Shown here in pieces: positions 46,466-55,163 of a stretch of 64,000 nt of DNA. This DNA comes from Methylopumilus sp947499625 (GTDB taxonomy: Bacteria; Pseudomonadota; Gammaproteobacteria; Burkholderiales; Methylophilaceae), in the NCBI GenBank assembly GCA_965234475.1, contig OZ248397.1, positions 496,001 through 560,000 of the forward strand, written 5' to 3'. The notes beneath the pieces were generated by a model that did no database searches, had not been told where the DNA came from, and worked only from the letters and a program-made list of their open reading frames with translations. The stretch's first letter is position 1. Each line of letters begins with the position of its first letter. Position numbers and translations under genes: made by a program.

Positions 46466-47148
46466 GTTTTAATGTAAGTATTAAGTAATTGAACAAATCG
46501 GTCACGCGAGATCTCTATCGCACCCAAACTTAAAAGATGCTTTGTTTTCATCTGACAGTCTATCATCTTAATACCTATTTTTTTTAGATGCTGAATGGTA
46601 AGAACAAAAGCTATTTTAGAAGCGTCTCTTTCGTTGTGAAACATAGATTCACCAAAGAAAACGCCATCTAAAATGATCCCATAAAGCCCGCCGACAAGAT
46701 TTTCATTAAAATAGATCTCATAAGAATGAGCAATTTTCAGTCGATGTAATTCTGAATAGGCATTAATAATACGATCGTCAATCCATGTCCCATTTTGGTT
46801 TTTTCTTTTCATTTTACTGCAATGTTTAATTACAGATATAAAATCCTTGTCTATCAAAAATTGATAATTATTTTTCTTAATTTTTTTGGAAAGTGATGTT
46901 GAAATTTTAAGATCTTCAGGAAACAATATTAATCTTGGATTAGGTGACCACCATAAAATAGGTTCGTGTTGATTAAACCAGGGAAAAATACCCTGCTTAT
47001 AAGCTTCAATAATTTTTTCAGCTTCAAGTGTTTTGGATATTGCAATAAGGCCATTAGGCTCAATAAGCGCTTGATCACTATTTGGAAAGGGTTCATGATT
47101 GCTAAGTAAAGCGATGGATCCGAATTCAGTTTTTATCCATTGACCCAT
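46462..47148 (-). CDS. aat: leucyl/phenylalanyl-tRNA-protein transferase
   Basis: A 228-residue Aat, adding Leu or Phe to proteins with N-terminal Lys or Arg. YKQGIFPWFN, WWSPNPRLILFP, GTWIDDRIINAY, GGLYGIILDGVFFGESMFH and DCQMKTKHLLSLGA are the family landmarks. It starts the minus-strand cluster; the divergent TraB/GumN gene begins 40 bp away. Confidence 0.95.
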   Translation of the reverse strand: MGQWIKTEFGSIALLSNHEPFPNSDQALIEPNGLIAISKTLEAEKIIEAYKQGIFPWFNQHEPILWWSPNPRLILFPEDLKISTSLSKKIKKNNYQFLIDKDFISVIKHCSKMKRKNQNGTWIDDRIINAYSELHRLKIAHSYEIYFNENLVGGLYGIILDGVFFGESMFHNERDASKIAFVLTIQHLKKIGIKMIDCQMKTKHLLSLGAIEISRDRFVQLLNTYIKT

Positions 47149-47187
47149 ATGTTTTTTTGTGAGGAATGTTTAATTTAATTTCAAGGT

Positions 47188-48042
47188 ATGAAACGTTTTT
47201 TAATATTAGTTATATTACTCTTAAATATAGTCTCAATCGCTTACGCTAGTGACCGAGGATTATTCTGGAAATTAAGAGCACCGAATGGTTTGACGCATTA
47301 TTTGTTTGGCACCATGCATACCGATGATAATAGAATTATTAAGTTCTTGCCTATTGTTAAAAAATCCGTCAATGCATCAGATATTCTTTTAGTAGAAATT
47401 ACCCCTGATGGCCATTCACAAAATCTTTTTATGAAGAATCATTCTCTCGTATCGGATATAAATGAGAAAGAGCTCAATCAAATTAAAAAACTTGCAGAAT
47501 TTCACGTCATGTATTTTGACAATGTCATGAGAATGAAGCCTTGGCTCTTGGCTATTATTTTCGATTCACCTAAGCCTCATACCGAATTCAATCAAGATTA
47601 TCTTTTAATGGCAATGGCAGCGGATTTAGATAAAGAAGTTCTAGGGATTGAGTCATCACAAGAGCATTTTGCTACGATGGATTCTCTTTCATTGGATGAA
47701 CAATTAATGATGCTTAGAGCAGTTTTAAAAAAAACAGAGAATGAAAAATTATCTGATTACAATTTCCTTATGAAACAATATATCTCAGGCGATGTTGAGC
47801 AAATACGCAAAACTGATGAACGATTTACAGGTAAGTTATTGCCAGAAGTTTTATGGGCTAAAATTAAAGTTCAGCTTATGAATGAGAGAAATAAAAAAAT
47901 GGTCATTAAAATTAAAGAACTTTCAAAAGATAAGCAATTATTTATTGCAGTTGGAGCATCACATCTTGCAGGTCAGGACGGCTTGTTAAATCAGTTAAGA
48001 GATTCAGGCTTTAAAATATCACCTTTAAAAGCATTTGAATAA
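47188..48042 (+). CDS. TraB/GumN (YbaP-like) family protein
   Basis: A 284-residue exported protein. A signal peptide fills residues 1-20 (FLILVILLLNIVSIAYA), then LFGTMHTDD with its GxxH motif and, near the end, AVGASHLAGQDGLLNQL, the paired His motifs of the TraB/PrgY/GumN family. These proteins are proposed metallo-enzymes but no activity is settled for this branch. The stop is one base from the following ATG. Confidence 0.82.
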   Translation: MKRFLILVILLLNIVSIAYASDRGLFWKLRAPNGLTHYLFGTMHTDDNRIIKFLPIVKKSVNASDILLVEITPDGHSQNLFMKNHSLVSDINEKELNQIKKLAEFHVMYFDNVMRMKPWLLAIIFDSPKPHTEFNQDYLLMAMAADLDKEVLGIESSQEHFATMDSLSLDEQLMMLRAVLKKTENEKLSDYNFLMKQYISGDVEQIRKTDERFTGKLLPEVLWAKIKVQLMNERNKKMVIKIKELSKDKQLFIAVGASHLAGQDGLLNQLRDSGFKISPLKAFE

Positions 48043-48043
48043 T

Positions 48044-48820
48044 ATGAAACGGCAGCTGATTTCGTCTCGTGGTAATCAACATTTTAAGCATTTAAAAAAG
48101 CTTAGCGAATCGCCTCGTTATCGTCATGAAGTCCAGCAAACCATTCTAGATGGTACGCACCTTATTGAATCTTATGCTGAGCGCTTTGGTTCCCCAGATT
48201 CTTTGGCTCTAATTGAGGGTAGTAATATTGATAAGATTGGACGATATCTTAACGAAGATACGCAAGTATTAGAATTTCCAGCAGGGCTCTTTTCTGAAAT
48301 AGCACCTGTCATATCGCCTACAGGCATTCTTGCATCTATTAACATCCCGCATTTAGATGCTCCAAAAAAGCAGAACTGTATTTTATTGTTAGAAGACATT
48401 CAAGATCCAGGTAATTTAGGCAGCATATTAAGATCTGCAAGTGCTTCAGGTGTAGATCTTGTTTATTTGTCAGACCATTGCGCTGATCTTTGGTCACCTA
48501 AAGTATTAAGAGGTGGACAAGGCGCTCATTTTTATTTGCCATGTATTGAAAATGCTGTTTTTTCTGACATCATAAAAGGATTCAAGGGAAAAATTTTTGC
48601 AACTGAATTAACTGGAAAATCTATTTTTAAAGAAAACTTAAAAGGGCCTATTGCTTTTATTTTTGGCAACGAGGGAAGCGGCCTGCAATCAGAAACTGTA
48701 GGATTGACTTCGCATTCGATTCATATACCTATGGAAAAAGGTATTGAATCTTTGAATGTGTCTGCTGCTGTATCGATATGTTTATACGAAAAATATAGGC
48801 AAGAAAATTTTAATGTTTAG
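48044..48820 (+). CDS. SpoU/TrmH-family RNA 2'-O-methyltransferase
   Basis: A 258-residue SPOUT methyltransferase. N-terminal substrate-binding domain (1-~95), then the knotted domain with LLLEDIQDPGNLGSILRSA, FGNEGSGL and NVSAAVSICLYEKY, the three SpoU motifs. It probably modifies rRNA or tRNA ribose; the target base cannot be read. I chose the ATG at 48044 over an in-frame TTG at 48035 inside the upstream gene. The end overlaps hslO by 11 nt. Confidence 0.9.
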   Translation: MKRQLISSRGNQHFKHLKKLSESPRYRHEVQQTILDGTHLIESYAERFGSPDSLALIEGSNIDKIGRYLNEDTQVLEFPAGLFSEIAPVISPTGILASINIPHLDAPKKQNCILLLEDIQDPGNLGSILRSASASGVDLVYLSDHCADLWSPKVLRGGQGAHFYLPCIENAVFSDIIKGFKGKIFATELTGKSIFKENLKGPIAFIFGNEGSGLQSETVGLTSHSIHIPMEKGIESLNVSAAVSICLYEKYRQENFNV

Positions 48821-49697
48821 TTGAATTATTCGATTCGCTAAATACAAAATCTACTTCATCTTCTAAATATTGATAACACTTATTGCAAAAATCGCAGTGA
48901 ATTGTAATGGATGTTTGCTCTTCAATGATAGATTTACATTCCTCTTTTCCAATGAGGCGAAGCATATTTTCCACACTTTTTTTCGAGCAGCTACAAGCAA
49001 AGCTAAGGCTGGTTGGATCGTATAAGCGAATTGTTTCTGAATAAAATACATTCTGAAGATTTTCAGAAGCTTCTAATTCGGAATGAACTGAATGAAACGA
49101 TTGGTTAGCAGACTCAATAATTCTTTCCCAAACGCTTTTCATTTCATCGTGATTTAATTCCTCTACTGAAGAATTGAATGGAAGTTTTTGAATAAGAAGC
49201 CCATGAAAAATATCATTTTTAGAATGAATCCAGAGTTTGGTTTGGATCTGTTCTGACCTTAACATGTAATTTTCAAGAAGTTCACTGATTGAGTTTCCTT
49301 CCATAGGAACAATGCCTTGATAAGGCGTTTTTGCATTTTTTTGTATTAAAGTAATAATAAAGTGGCCCTCTTTAATAAGGTCAATGGGTGCTACAGATTC
49401 AATAGGCCCATTCCATTTAACTGTACCCCGCATACCTAAATTTCCATTACATTCAGCGATTAATAATTTGAGTGGACCATTAGTTTGAATTTGTAAAGTG
49501 AGTGAGCCATCAAGCTTAAGTGTTGAAGCTAAAAGTGAGCTTGCCACCATAAGCTCCCCTAATGTGGTATGAAGATTCTGAGGGAGCGCTTGATGTTCTG
49601 TAGCTTCTTTAATTGTATGACTTAACTTCACATAATTACCTCGAATATCCGTATTTTCAAAAATAAATCGATGTAATTTGTTTTCTGAGTTATGCAT
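48810..49697 (-). CDS. hslO: redox-regulated chaperone Hsp33
   Basis: A 295-residue Hsp33, a holdase activated when oxidation releases zinc. The redox zinc centre is C235-x-C237 and C268-x2-C271, the expected CxC…CxxC set. The N-terminal domain has MVASSLLASTLK and GPLKLLIAECN. It converges on the SpoU gene with an 11-nt overlap. Confidence 0.95.
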   Translation of the reverse strand: MHNSENKLHRFIFENTDIRGNYVKLSHTIKEATEHQALPQNLHTTLGELMVASSLLASTLKLDGSLTLQIQTNGPLKLLIAECNGNLGMRGTVKWNGPIESVAPIDLIKEGHFIITLIQKNAKTPYQGIVPMEGNSISELLENYMLRSEQIQTKLWIHSKNDIFHGLLIQKLPFNSSVEELNHDEMKSVWERIIESANQSFHSVHSELEASENLQNVFYSETIRLYDPTSLSFACSCSKKSVENMLRLIGKEECKSIIEEQTSITIHCDFCNKCYQYLEDEVDFVFSESNNSTKH

Positions 49698-49814
49698 AAA
49701 ATTTAAATTTCAATAGTTTTTATTTTGGGTACAAGTGAGATATTCCATAATTGAATAGCTGTTGCCCAAAAGTCTATAAGTGTATTTTCTTTTCTAATAA
49801 CATCATATATACAT

Positions 49815-50129
49815 TTAAGAAGCTGTATTGATATAGGGTGGAATATGCCAATTATGTAAATGATTCCCTAAGAGGAAAAGATTACATTTGATTCGATCGT
49901 TTGTTGAGCTGCTCACCATAAATTCGTAGCATCTTAATATGGCAACTTGGCCTTTTTCATTTCGTTTTAATGAAATTTTTTCGCATGCAACTGTCTCATC
50001 TAAAAATTGAAGATCAAATTGCTTAGATAAATTTTTTCCGAACTGAATGGCAAGTTCACGTTTTGAGATTGTATCAATCCAAAACCAAACAATCATGATT
50101 AGTAAAACAAGAAGGATATATTCCAGCAT
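49815..50129 (-). CDS. DUF3301 family small membrane protein
   Basis: A 104-residue protein with one N-terminal membrane helix (~3-18), then SKRELAIQFGKNLSKQFDLQFLDETVACEKISLKRN, the DUF3301 pattern (R-E-x-A…LQxLDxTV). Function is unknown; the family is restricted to beta- and gammaproteobacteria. It stands alone between hslO and amtB, with 117 bp of featureless AT-rich sequence downstream. Confidence 0.7.
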   Translation of the reverse strand: MLEYILLVLLIMIVWFWIDTISKRELAIQFGKNLSKQFDLQFLDETVACEKISLKRNEKGQVAILRCYEFMVSSSTNDRIKCNLFLLGNHLHNWHIPPYINTAS

Positions 50130-50197
50130 AAATGTAATTTAAAAAATGTTCTTCATATCTTAAACGCGCTTAAACCTTACTTTAATGATTATTTTTA

Positions 50198-50214
50198 TGC
50201 ATTATTTGTGTGCA
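50198..50214. promoter_or_regulatory. 17-bp palindrome 1 upstream of amtB (NtrC-like)
   Basis: TGCA-N9-TGCA, which fits the 17-bp frame of NtrC enhancer sites (TGCACCA-N3-TGGTGCA) in its outer half-sites only. Confidence 0.25.
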
Positions 50215-50236
50215 TTAAAACATTAACCCATAAAAA

Positions 50237-50253
50237 TGCACAGAAATAGTGCT
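50237..50253. promoter_or_regulatory. 17-bp palindrome 2 upstream of amtB (NtrC-like)
   Basis: TGCAC-N7-GTGCT, the same outer bases and spacing as NtrC sites at enterobacterial glnA. Its centre is 39 bp from palindrome 1 and about 120 bp before the amtB start. No sigma54 -24/-12 element was found below it; a TATAAAAT at 50321-50328 could serve as a -10. Confidence 0.35.
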
Positions 50254-50367
50254 TAAAAATAGAAATTTTTCAAATTTTTAAGATAAAAAATTCATAACCT
50301 CTAATTTTTATTCATTCTTATATAAAATTAGGTCTAATTTAATACTTAAAGATAAGGAATGTCTGTC

Positions 50368-51558
50368 ATGGATAACTTAATTGGTGCAAATGATACTTTG
50401 TTCGTTTTATTGGGAGCGATCATGGTGCTTGCTATGCATGCAGGTTTTGCATTTTTAGAGGTAGGTACTGTTCGCCACAAAAACCAAGTCAATGCCCTTG
50501 TTAAAATCCTTGTTGATTTTTCAGTATCCACACTGGCTTATTTTTTCATAGGCTATGGTATTGCCTATGGTGTCACTTTCTTGTCACCAGCAGAAACATT
50601 GTCTGCTAAAAATGGGTATGACCTCGTAAAGTTTTTCTTTTTACTTACTTTTGCTGCTGCAATTCCTGCAATTATTTCTGGAGGCATAGCTGAAAGAGCT
50701 AAATTCAATTCTCAATTAGCAGCTACCTTCGCTTTGGTGGGTTTCGTTTATCCTTTTTTTGAAGGTATTGCATGGAATAATCATTTAGGTGTTCAATCTT
50801 TCCTCGAAGGTAACTTTGGATTTAAATTCCATGATTTTGCAGGTTCAGTAGTTGTTCACGCGATGGGCGGTTGGATAGCATTGGCGGCTGTTTTATTACT
50901 TGGGGCAAGACATGGAAGATATGGTAAAGACGGAAGGCTGCATGCTTACCCACCATCCAATATTCCCTTTTTGGCTTTAGGTGCTTGGATCTTAACTGTA
51001 GGGTGGTTTGGCTTCAACGTCATGTCAGCACAAACAGCTAATGGTATTTCAGGCCTTGTAGCGATCAATTCCCTGATGGCATTAGCGGGTGGCACTATTG
51101 CAGCGCTTATCGTTGGAAAAAATGATCCTGGCTTTATCCATAATGGACCTCTTGCAGGTCTTGTAGCAGTGTGTGCAGGATCAGATATTTTTCATCCTTT
51201 AGGCGCTCTTATGACGGGTTTAGTGGCAGGTATTCTTTTTGTATGGGCTTTTACCCTTACACAAAACCGTTTAAAAATAGATGATGTATTGGGCGTGTGG
51301 CCATTACATGGGCTTTGTGGTGCTTGGGGTGGTATTGCCGCAGGCATTTTTGGATCTACATATTTTGGTGGTATGGGAGGTGTTAGTTTTGCATCTCAAC
51401 TTATAGGAACTTTATTAGGTGTATTCATAGCGCTTACCGGTGGATTTTTAGTGTACGGCATCATTAAGTATTTCTTTGGTATTCGATTAACCCAAGAAGA
51501 AGAATTTAATGGCGCTGATATTTCCATTCATAAAATTGCAGCCAATTCAGATGATTAA
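50368..51558 (+). CDS. amtB: ammonium transporter
   Basis: A 396-residue Amt/MEP/Rh channel with eleven predicted helices. The twin pore histidines are in GSVVVHAMGGWIAL and VWPLHGLCGAWGG. The ATG at 50368 has AAGGA 9 nt upstream; the ATG at 50359 lies too close to that site. No signal peptide precedes the first helix. The usual partner glnK is not adjacent. Two palindromes resembling NtrC sites lie upstream. Confidence 0.94.
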   Translation: MDNLIGANDTLFVLLGAIMVLAMHAGFAFLEVGTVRHKNQVNALVKILVDFSVSTLAYFFIGYGIAYGVTFLSPAETLSAKNGYDLVKFFFLLTFAAAIPAIISGGIAERAKFNSQLAATFALVGFVYPFFEGIAWNNHLGVQSFLEGNFGFKFHDFAGSVVVHAMGGWIALAAVLLLGARHGRYGKDGRLHAYPPSNIPFLALGAWILTVGWFGFNVMSAQTANGISGLVAINSLMALAGGTIAALIVGKNDPGFIHNGPLAGLVAVCAGSDIFHPLGALMTGLVAGILFVWAFTLTQNRLKIDDVLGVWPLHGLCGAWGGIAAGIFGSTYFGGMGGVSFASQLIGTLLGVFIALTGGFLVYGIIKYFFGIRLTQEEEFNGADISIHKIAANSDD

Positions 51559-51603
51559 CCTTAACTCTTAAAAGCATTATCTAATGCCATGCTAAAATTT
51601 CCC

Positions 51604-52284
51604 ATGGCTAAATTTCATATCATTATTCCAGCAGCAGGCTTGAGCTCCAGAATGGGATTGGGCCAGCCGAAGCAGTACCTTAAAATTCATCAACAAACTT
51701 TCATAGAAAGAGTAATTAGAGTTTTTGAAAATATTCCTCTCGTCGATTCTATTCATATTGCGCTTCACCCAAAAGATGATATATGGAACACACTCAATCT
51801 TTCTTTATCATCAAAGGTGAGTGTGCATTATTGTGGTGGTGAATCTCGAGCTAAAACGGTAATTAATACATTAGAAGCTATAAAAGCTAATACGAATGAG
51901 AATGATTGGATCTTAGTCCATGATGCCGCTCGACCTGGTATAGAAGAAAAAGATGTACAGCATTTAATTTATACATTAAAAGATGATGCAGTAGGCGGCT
52001 TACTTGCTTACCCTATAGCAGACACTGTAAAAAAATCCAATGAAGAAGATAGGGTAGTTGAATCGCCGTCAAGAGATCATTTATGGCAAGCGCAAACACC
52101 ACAGATGTATCGGTATAAAATGTTAAGTGATGCATTAGAAAAGTTTGACGGTATTCCAACGGATGAATCTCAGGCGATTGAGTGTTTAGGTATGAAGCCT
52201 AAATTAATTAAGGGTAGCTTCAAAAACTTTAAAGTTACCTACCAAGAGGATCTTAGTATCCTTGAACATTTAATAGATAAATAG
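51604..52284 (+). CDS. ispD: 2-C-methyl-D-erythritol 4-phosphate cytidylyltransferase
   Basis: A 226-residue MEP-pathway enzyme making CDP-ME from MEP and CTP. The nucleotide loop is IIIPAAGLSSRMG, with the active-site Lys in GQPKQYL; VHDAARPG and QAQTPQMYR follow. The ATG at 51604 gives the family's usual short lead-in; one at 51589 is possible and neither has a clear ribosome site. It is followed after 9 bp by ispF. Confidence 0.94.
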   Translation: MAKFHIIIPAAGLSSRMGLGQPKQYLKIHQQTFIERVIRVFENIPLVDSIHIALHPKDDIWNTLNLSLSSKVSVHYCGGESRAKTVINTLEAIKANTNENDWILVHDAARPGIEEKDVQHLIYTLKDDAVGGLLAYPIADTVKKSNEEDRVVESPSRDHLWQAQTPQMYRYKMLSDALEKFDGIPTDESQAIECLGMKPKLIKGSFKNFKVTYQEDLSILEHLIDK

Positions 52285-52293
52285 GTATTAACT

Positions 52294-52770
52294 ATGATAA
52301 GAGTTGGGCAAGGTTTTGATGTTCACCACTTAGTGAAAGGTAGAAAATGTATTATTGGTGGCGTTGATATTCCTTTTGATAAAGGATTAGAAGGTCATTC
52401 AGACGCTGATGTTCTTCTTCATGCGATATCAGATGCCATACTGGGTGCTGCTGGATTAGGTGACATAGGCAAGCACTTTCCAAATACAGACCCATCTATT
52501 AAAAACATAGACTCCAGAGATATTTTAAGGCAAGTGATTTTATTAATTCATGAACAAAAATACTCAATTATTAATATTGATGCCACAGTAATTTGTGAGT
52601 TACCTAAATTGACACCTTATATTGATCGCATGAAAAATAATATTGCATTAGATTGTGGTGTTGATATTAACGTAGTGAATGTGAAAGCAACAACAACTGA
52701 AAATCTAGGATTCACTGGAAGAGGCGAAGGTATTGCAGCTCAAGCTATTTGTTTAGTAGAATCTAGATAG
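52294..52770 (+). CDS. ispF: 2-C-methyl-D-erythritol 2,4-cyclodiphosphate synthase
   Basis: A 158-residue trimeric zinc enzyme of the MEP isoprenoid pathway. RVGQGFDVHHL carries two metal ligands (Asp and His), GHSDADVLLHAISDAILGA the third and the substrate loop, and TTTENLGFTGRGEGI closes the fold. ispD-ispF adjacency is typical. The ABC exporter starts 8 bp later. Confidence 0.97.
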   Translation: MIRVGQGFDVHHLVKGRKCIIGGVDIPFDKGLEGHSDADVLLHAISDAILGAAGLGDIGKHFPNTDPSIKNIDSRDILRQVILLIHEQKYSIINIDATVICELPKLTPYIDRMKNNIALDCGVDINVVNVKATTTENLGFTGRGEGIAAQAICLVESR

Positions 52771-52778
52771 GTTTTTTT

Positions 52779-54608
52779 ATGTTTCAGCGTTTTGAAAAAT
52801 TTCTTAACCCTTTCCCTGAGTACTTTTTAACTACACCACCTAAAACTTTGTTCTTATTTGTATGGTCATGTACTAAAAACCTTAGGTGGCTTATTTTATG
52901 TATGGCCCTATTAACAGCTGTGATAGGAAGCTTTGAAGCTGTTCTATTCGCATATATGGGCTCTTTGATTGATTTACTAAATCATTCTAGCCCAGAAAAT
53001 TTTTGGTCTCAAAATGCTTCTATGCTGATGTCAGCATCTACGGTTTTAATCTTAAGTACGTTACTTGTTTTATTCCAAACCTTAATTAAGCATCAATCGC
53101 TCGCAGGTGCATTTCCTATGCGAATGCGTTGGAATTTTCATCGATTGCTTCTTAATCAAAGTATGAACTTTTATCACAATGAATTTGCAGGGAGAGTTGC
53201 TGCAAAAGTTATGCAAACTGCTCTTGCAGTGAGAGATTTATGGTTCATTTTGGCTGACATTTTGGTGTACGTGATTATTTACTTTCTAACGATGATTTTT
53301 GTTGTAGGTAAATTTAATTTGATACTGATGCTTCCATTTATGACCTGGGTTCTTTTGTATATTTTCGTTCTTATTTATTTTGTGCCGCGCTTAAGTAAGT
53401 TGTCGAGAAATCAAGCTGATGCGAGGTCTTTAATGACCGGACGCATTACAGACGCTTATACAAATATAAGCACCATCAAGCTATTTTCTCACGCAGGACG
53501 CGAAGCAAATTTTGCTAAAGTTGCAATGGAAGAATTTTTAGGTGCGGTAAATATGCAAATGCGTTTAGTTAGTTGGATTGAAATTATTAATCATTTTTTA
53601 AGTATGTTACTTGTGATTGGAACTGGCGTTGTTGCTATTTGGCTTTGGTCAAAGAATGAAATCATGGTGGGAGTAGTTGCAACCTCAACAGCTATGGCTT
53701 TGAGATTGAACGGTATCTCGCACTGGGTCATGTGGGAAATGACATCCTTATATGAGCAAGTCGGAACTCTCCAAGACGGACTAAATACGCTTTCAGTGCA
53801 GCAAGAAATTAAAGATATTAAAAATGCAGAAGACCTCATCATTAAAAAAGCTTCAGTTTCATTTCAAAATATTGTTTTTAATTATCCCAATCAAAAAACT
53901 TCTGTCATTCATAATTTTACATTGAATATTAAGTCTGGCGAAAAAGTAGGGTTAGTAGGTAGGTCTGGGTCAGGTAAGTCTACCCTCGTAAATTTATTAT
54001 TGCGATTTTATGATCTTAAATCAGGGGTAATTGCTATAGATAATCAAGATATTTCAAAAGTAAATCAAAATAGCTTGAGAGAAAAGATTGGTATGGTCAC
54101 GCAAGACACATCTTTACTCCACCGCTCAGTTAAAGACAATATAGTTTATGGAAGACCTAATGCAACTCGAAATGAAATGGTCAATGCCGCGAAAAGAGCT
54201 AAGGCCCATGATTTTATTATGCATTTGGAAGATAATCTTTCTAGAAAAGGCTATGAAGCTCATGTTGGCGAAAGAGGCGTTAAGTTATCAGGTGGTCAAA
54301 GACAGCGTATTTCTATTGCAAGAGTTATGCTAAAAGATGCGCCTATATTATTATTAGATGAAGCCACAAGTGCGCTTGATTCTGAAATTGAAGTTGTTAT
54401 TCAACAAAGTCTGTATCAATTAATGGAAGGTAAGACGGTGATCGCAATTGCACATCGCCTATCAACTATTGCGGCAATGGATAGGCTTATTGTGATCGAT
54501 AAAGGGAAGATTATAGAAGAGGGTTCTCATAATGAGCTTATTAAAAAGAAAGGCTTATATGCGAGACTTTGGAAGCACCAAAGTGGAGGCTTTTTGGGCG
54601 AAGCTTAA
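52779..54608 (+). CDS. ABC exporter half-transporter (fused membrane and ATPase domains)
   Basis: A 609-residue type I exporter: six membrane helices (~30-320) and a nucleotide-binding domain with Walker A GRSGSGKST (~394), LSGGQRQR signature, Walker B ILLLDEATSALD and the H-loop AIAHRLST. It works as a homodimer; the substrate is unknown. It is MsbA-like in layout but lacks the sequence features that would let me call it MsbA. It probably shares a transcript with ispDF. The stop overlaps that of smr (TTAA). Confidence 0.87.
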   Translation: MFQRFEKFLNPFPEYFLTTPPKTLFLFVWSCTKNLRWLILCMALLTAVIGSFEAVLFAYMGSLIDLLNHSSPENFWSQNASMLMSASTVLILSTLLVLFQTLIKHQSLAGAFPMRMRWNFHRLLLNQSMNFYHNEFAGRVAAKVMQTALAVRDLWFILADILVYVIIYFLTMIFVVGKFNLILMLPFMTWVLLYIFVLIYFVPRLSKLSRNQADARSLMTGRITDAYTNISTIKLFSHAGREANFAKVAMEEFLGAVNMQMRLVSWIEIINHFLSMLLVIGTGVVAIWLWSKNEIMVGVVATSTAMALRLNGISHWVMWEMTSLYEQVGTLQDGLNTLSVQQEIKDIKNAEDLIIKKASVSFQNIVFNYPNQKTSVIHNFTLNIKSGEKVGLVGRSGSGKSTLVNLLLRFYDLKSGVIAIDNQDISKVNQNSLREKIGMVTQDTSLLHRSVKDNIVYGRPNATRNEMVNAAKRAKAHDFIMHLEDNLSRKGYEAHVGERGVKLSGGQRQRISIARVMLKDAPILLLDEATSALDSEIEVVIQQSLYQLMEGKTVIAIAHRLSTIAAMDRLIVIDKGKIIEEGSHNELIKKKGLYARLWKHQSGGFLGEA

Positions 54609-55159
54609 TGGGCACTTAATAATACAATAACGGCTCCACTCCCGCCATCATGATCTCGAGCTTGAGCGTATGCGATTACTTCTTCTTTTTGCGCTAACCA
54701 ATGCTTAAGTTTATTTTTAAGAATGGGTTCTTTGTTTTTTGAGTTATAGCCTTTACCATGAACGATACGAACACAGCGAATATTATTTTTTTTACATTCA
54801 GCTATAAATTGAACCACATATGCTTTTGCTTCATCCGAAATCAAGCCATGAAGATCAATAGATTTTTGGATGACCCAATAACCTTTTCTTAGTTTTTTTA
54901 ATACGTCAGGCGAGTGACCTTGTCTGATATAGAAAAGCTCCTCACCATTTTCGATGTCGTGAAGTGGCTCGTAATGATCGCTAATAGAATCAATCAGCGC
55001 TTGCTTTTCATCTTTTATGAAATTAAGGGGGATGGGCTTAGGTTTGTGTTGAGGCGCTTTATGCTCTTTTTTTTTCGAACTAATTTTTAATGGAGTTGTA
55101 CCTTTAATGGCTTCTTTAAATAAATCAATTTCGTCTTTGTCATTTTCATTTTTTGCCAT
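54605..55159 (-). CDS. Smr-domain protein
   Basis: A 184-residue protein with a basic, low-complexity N-terminal half and a C-terminal Smr (MutS2-related) domain (~95-184): IDLHGLISDEAKAYVVQFI, CVRIVHGKGYNSK, LKHWL and HDGGSGAVIVLL. Smr domains nick nucleic acids. I place the start at the ATG at 55159, 4 bp past trxB; the longer open frame to 55390 reads through trxB codons and is an artefact. Confidence 0.88.
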   Translation of the reverse strand: MAKNENDKDEIDLFKEAIKGTTPLKISSKKKEHKAPQHKPKPIPLNFIKDEKQALIDSISDHYEPLHDIENGEELFYIRQGHSPDVLKKLRKGYWVIQKSIDLHGLISDEAKAYVVQFIAECKKNNIRCVRIVHGKGYNSKNKEPILKNKLKHWLAQKEEVIAYAQARDHDGGSGAVIVLLSAH

Positions 55160-55163
55160 AACA

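Noticed and set aside
50254..50358. A sigma54 promoter for amtB
   Set aside because: No GG and GC dinucleotides at the required 10-bp spacing were found between the palindromes and the start.
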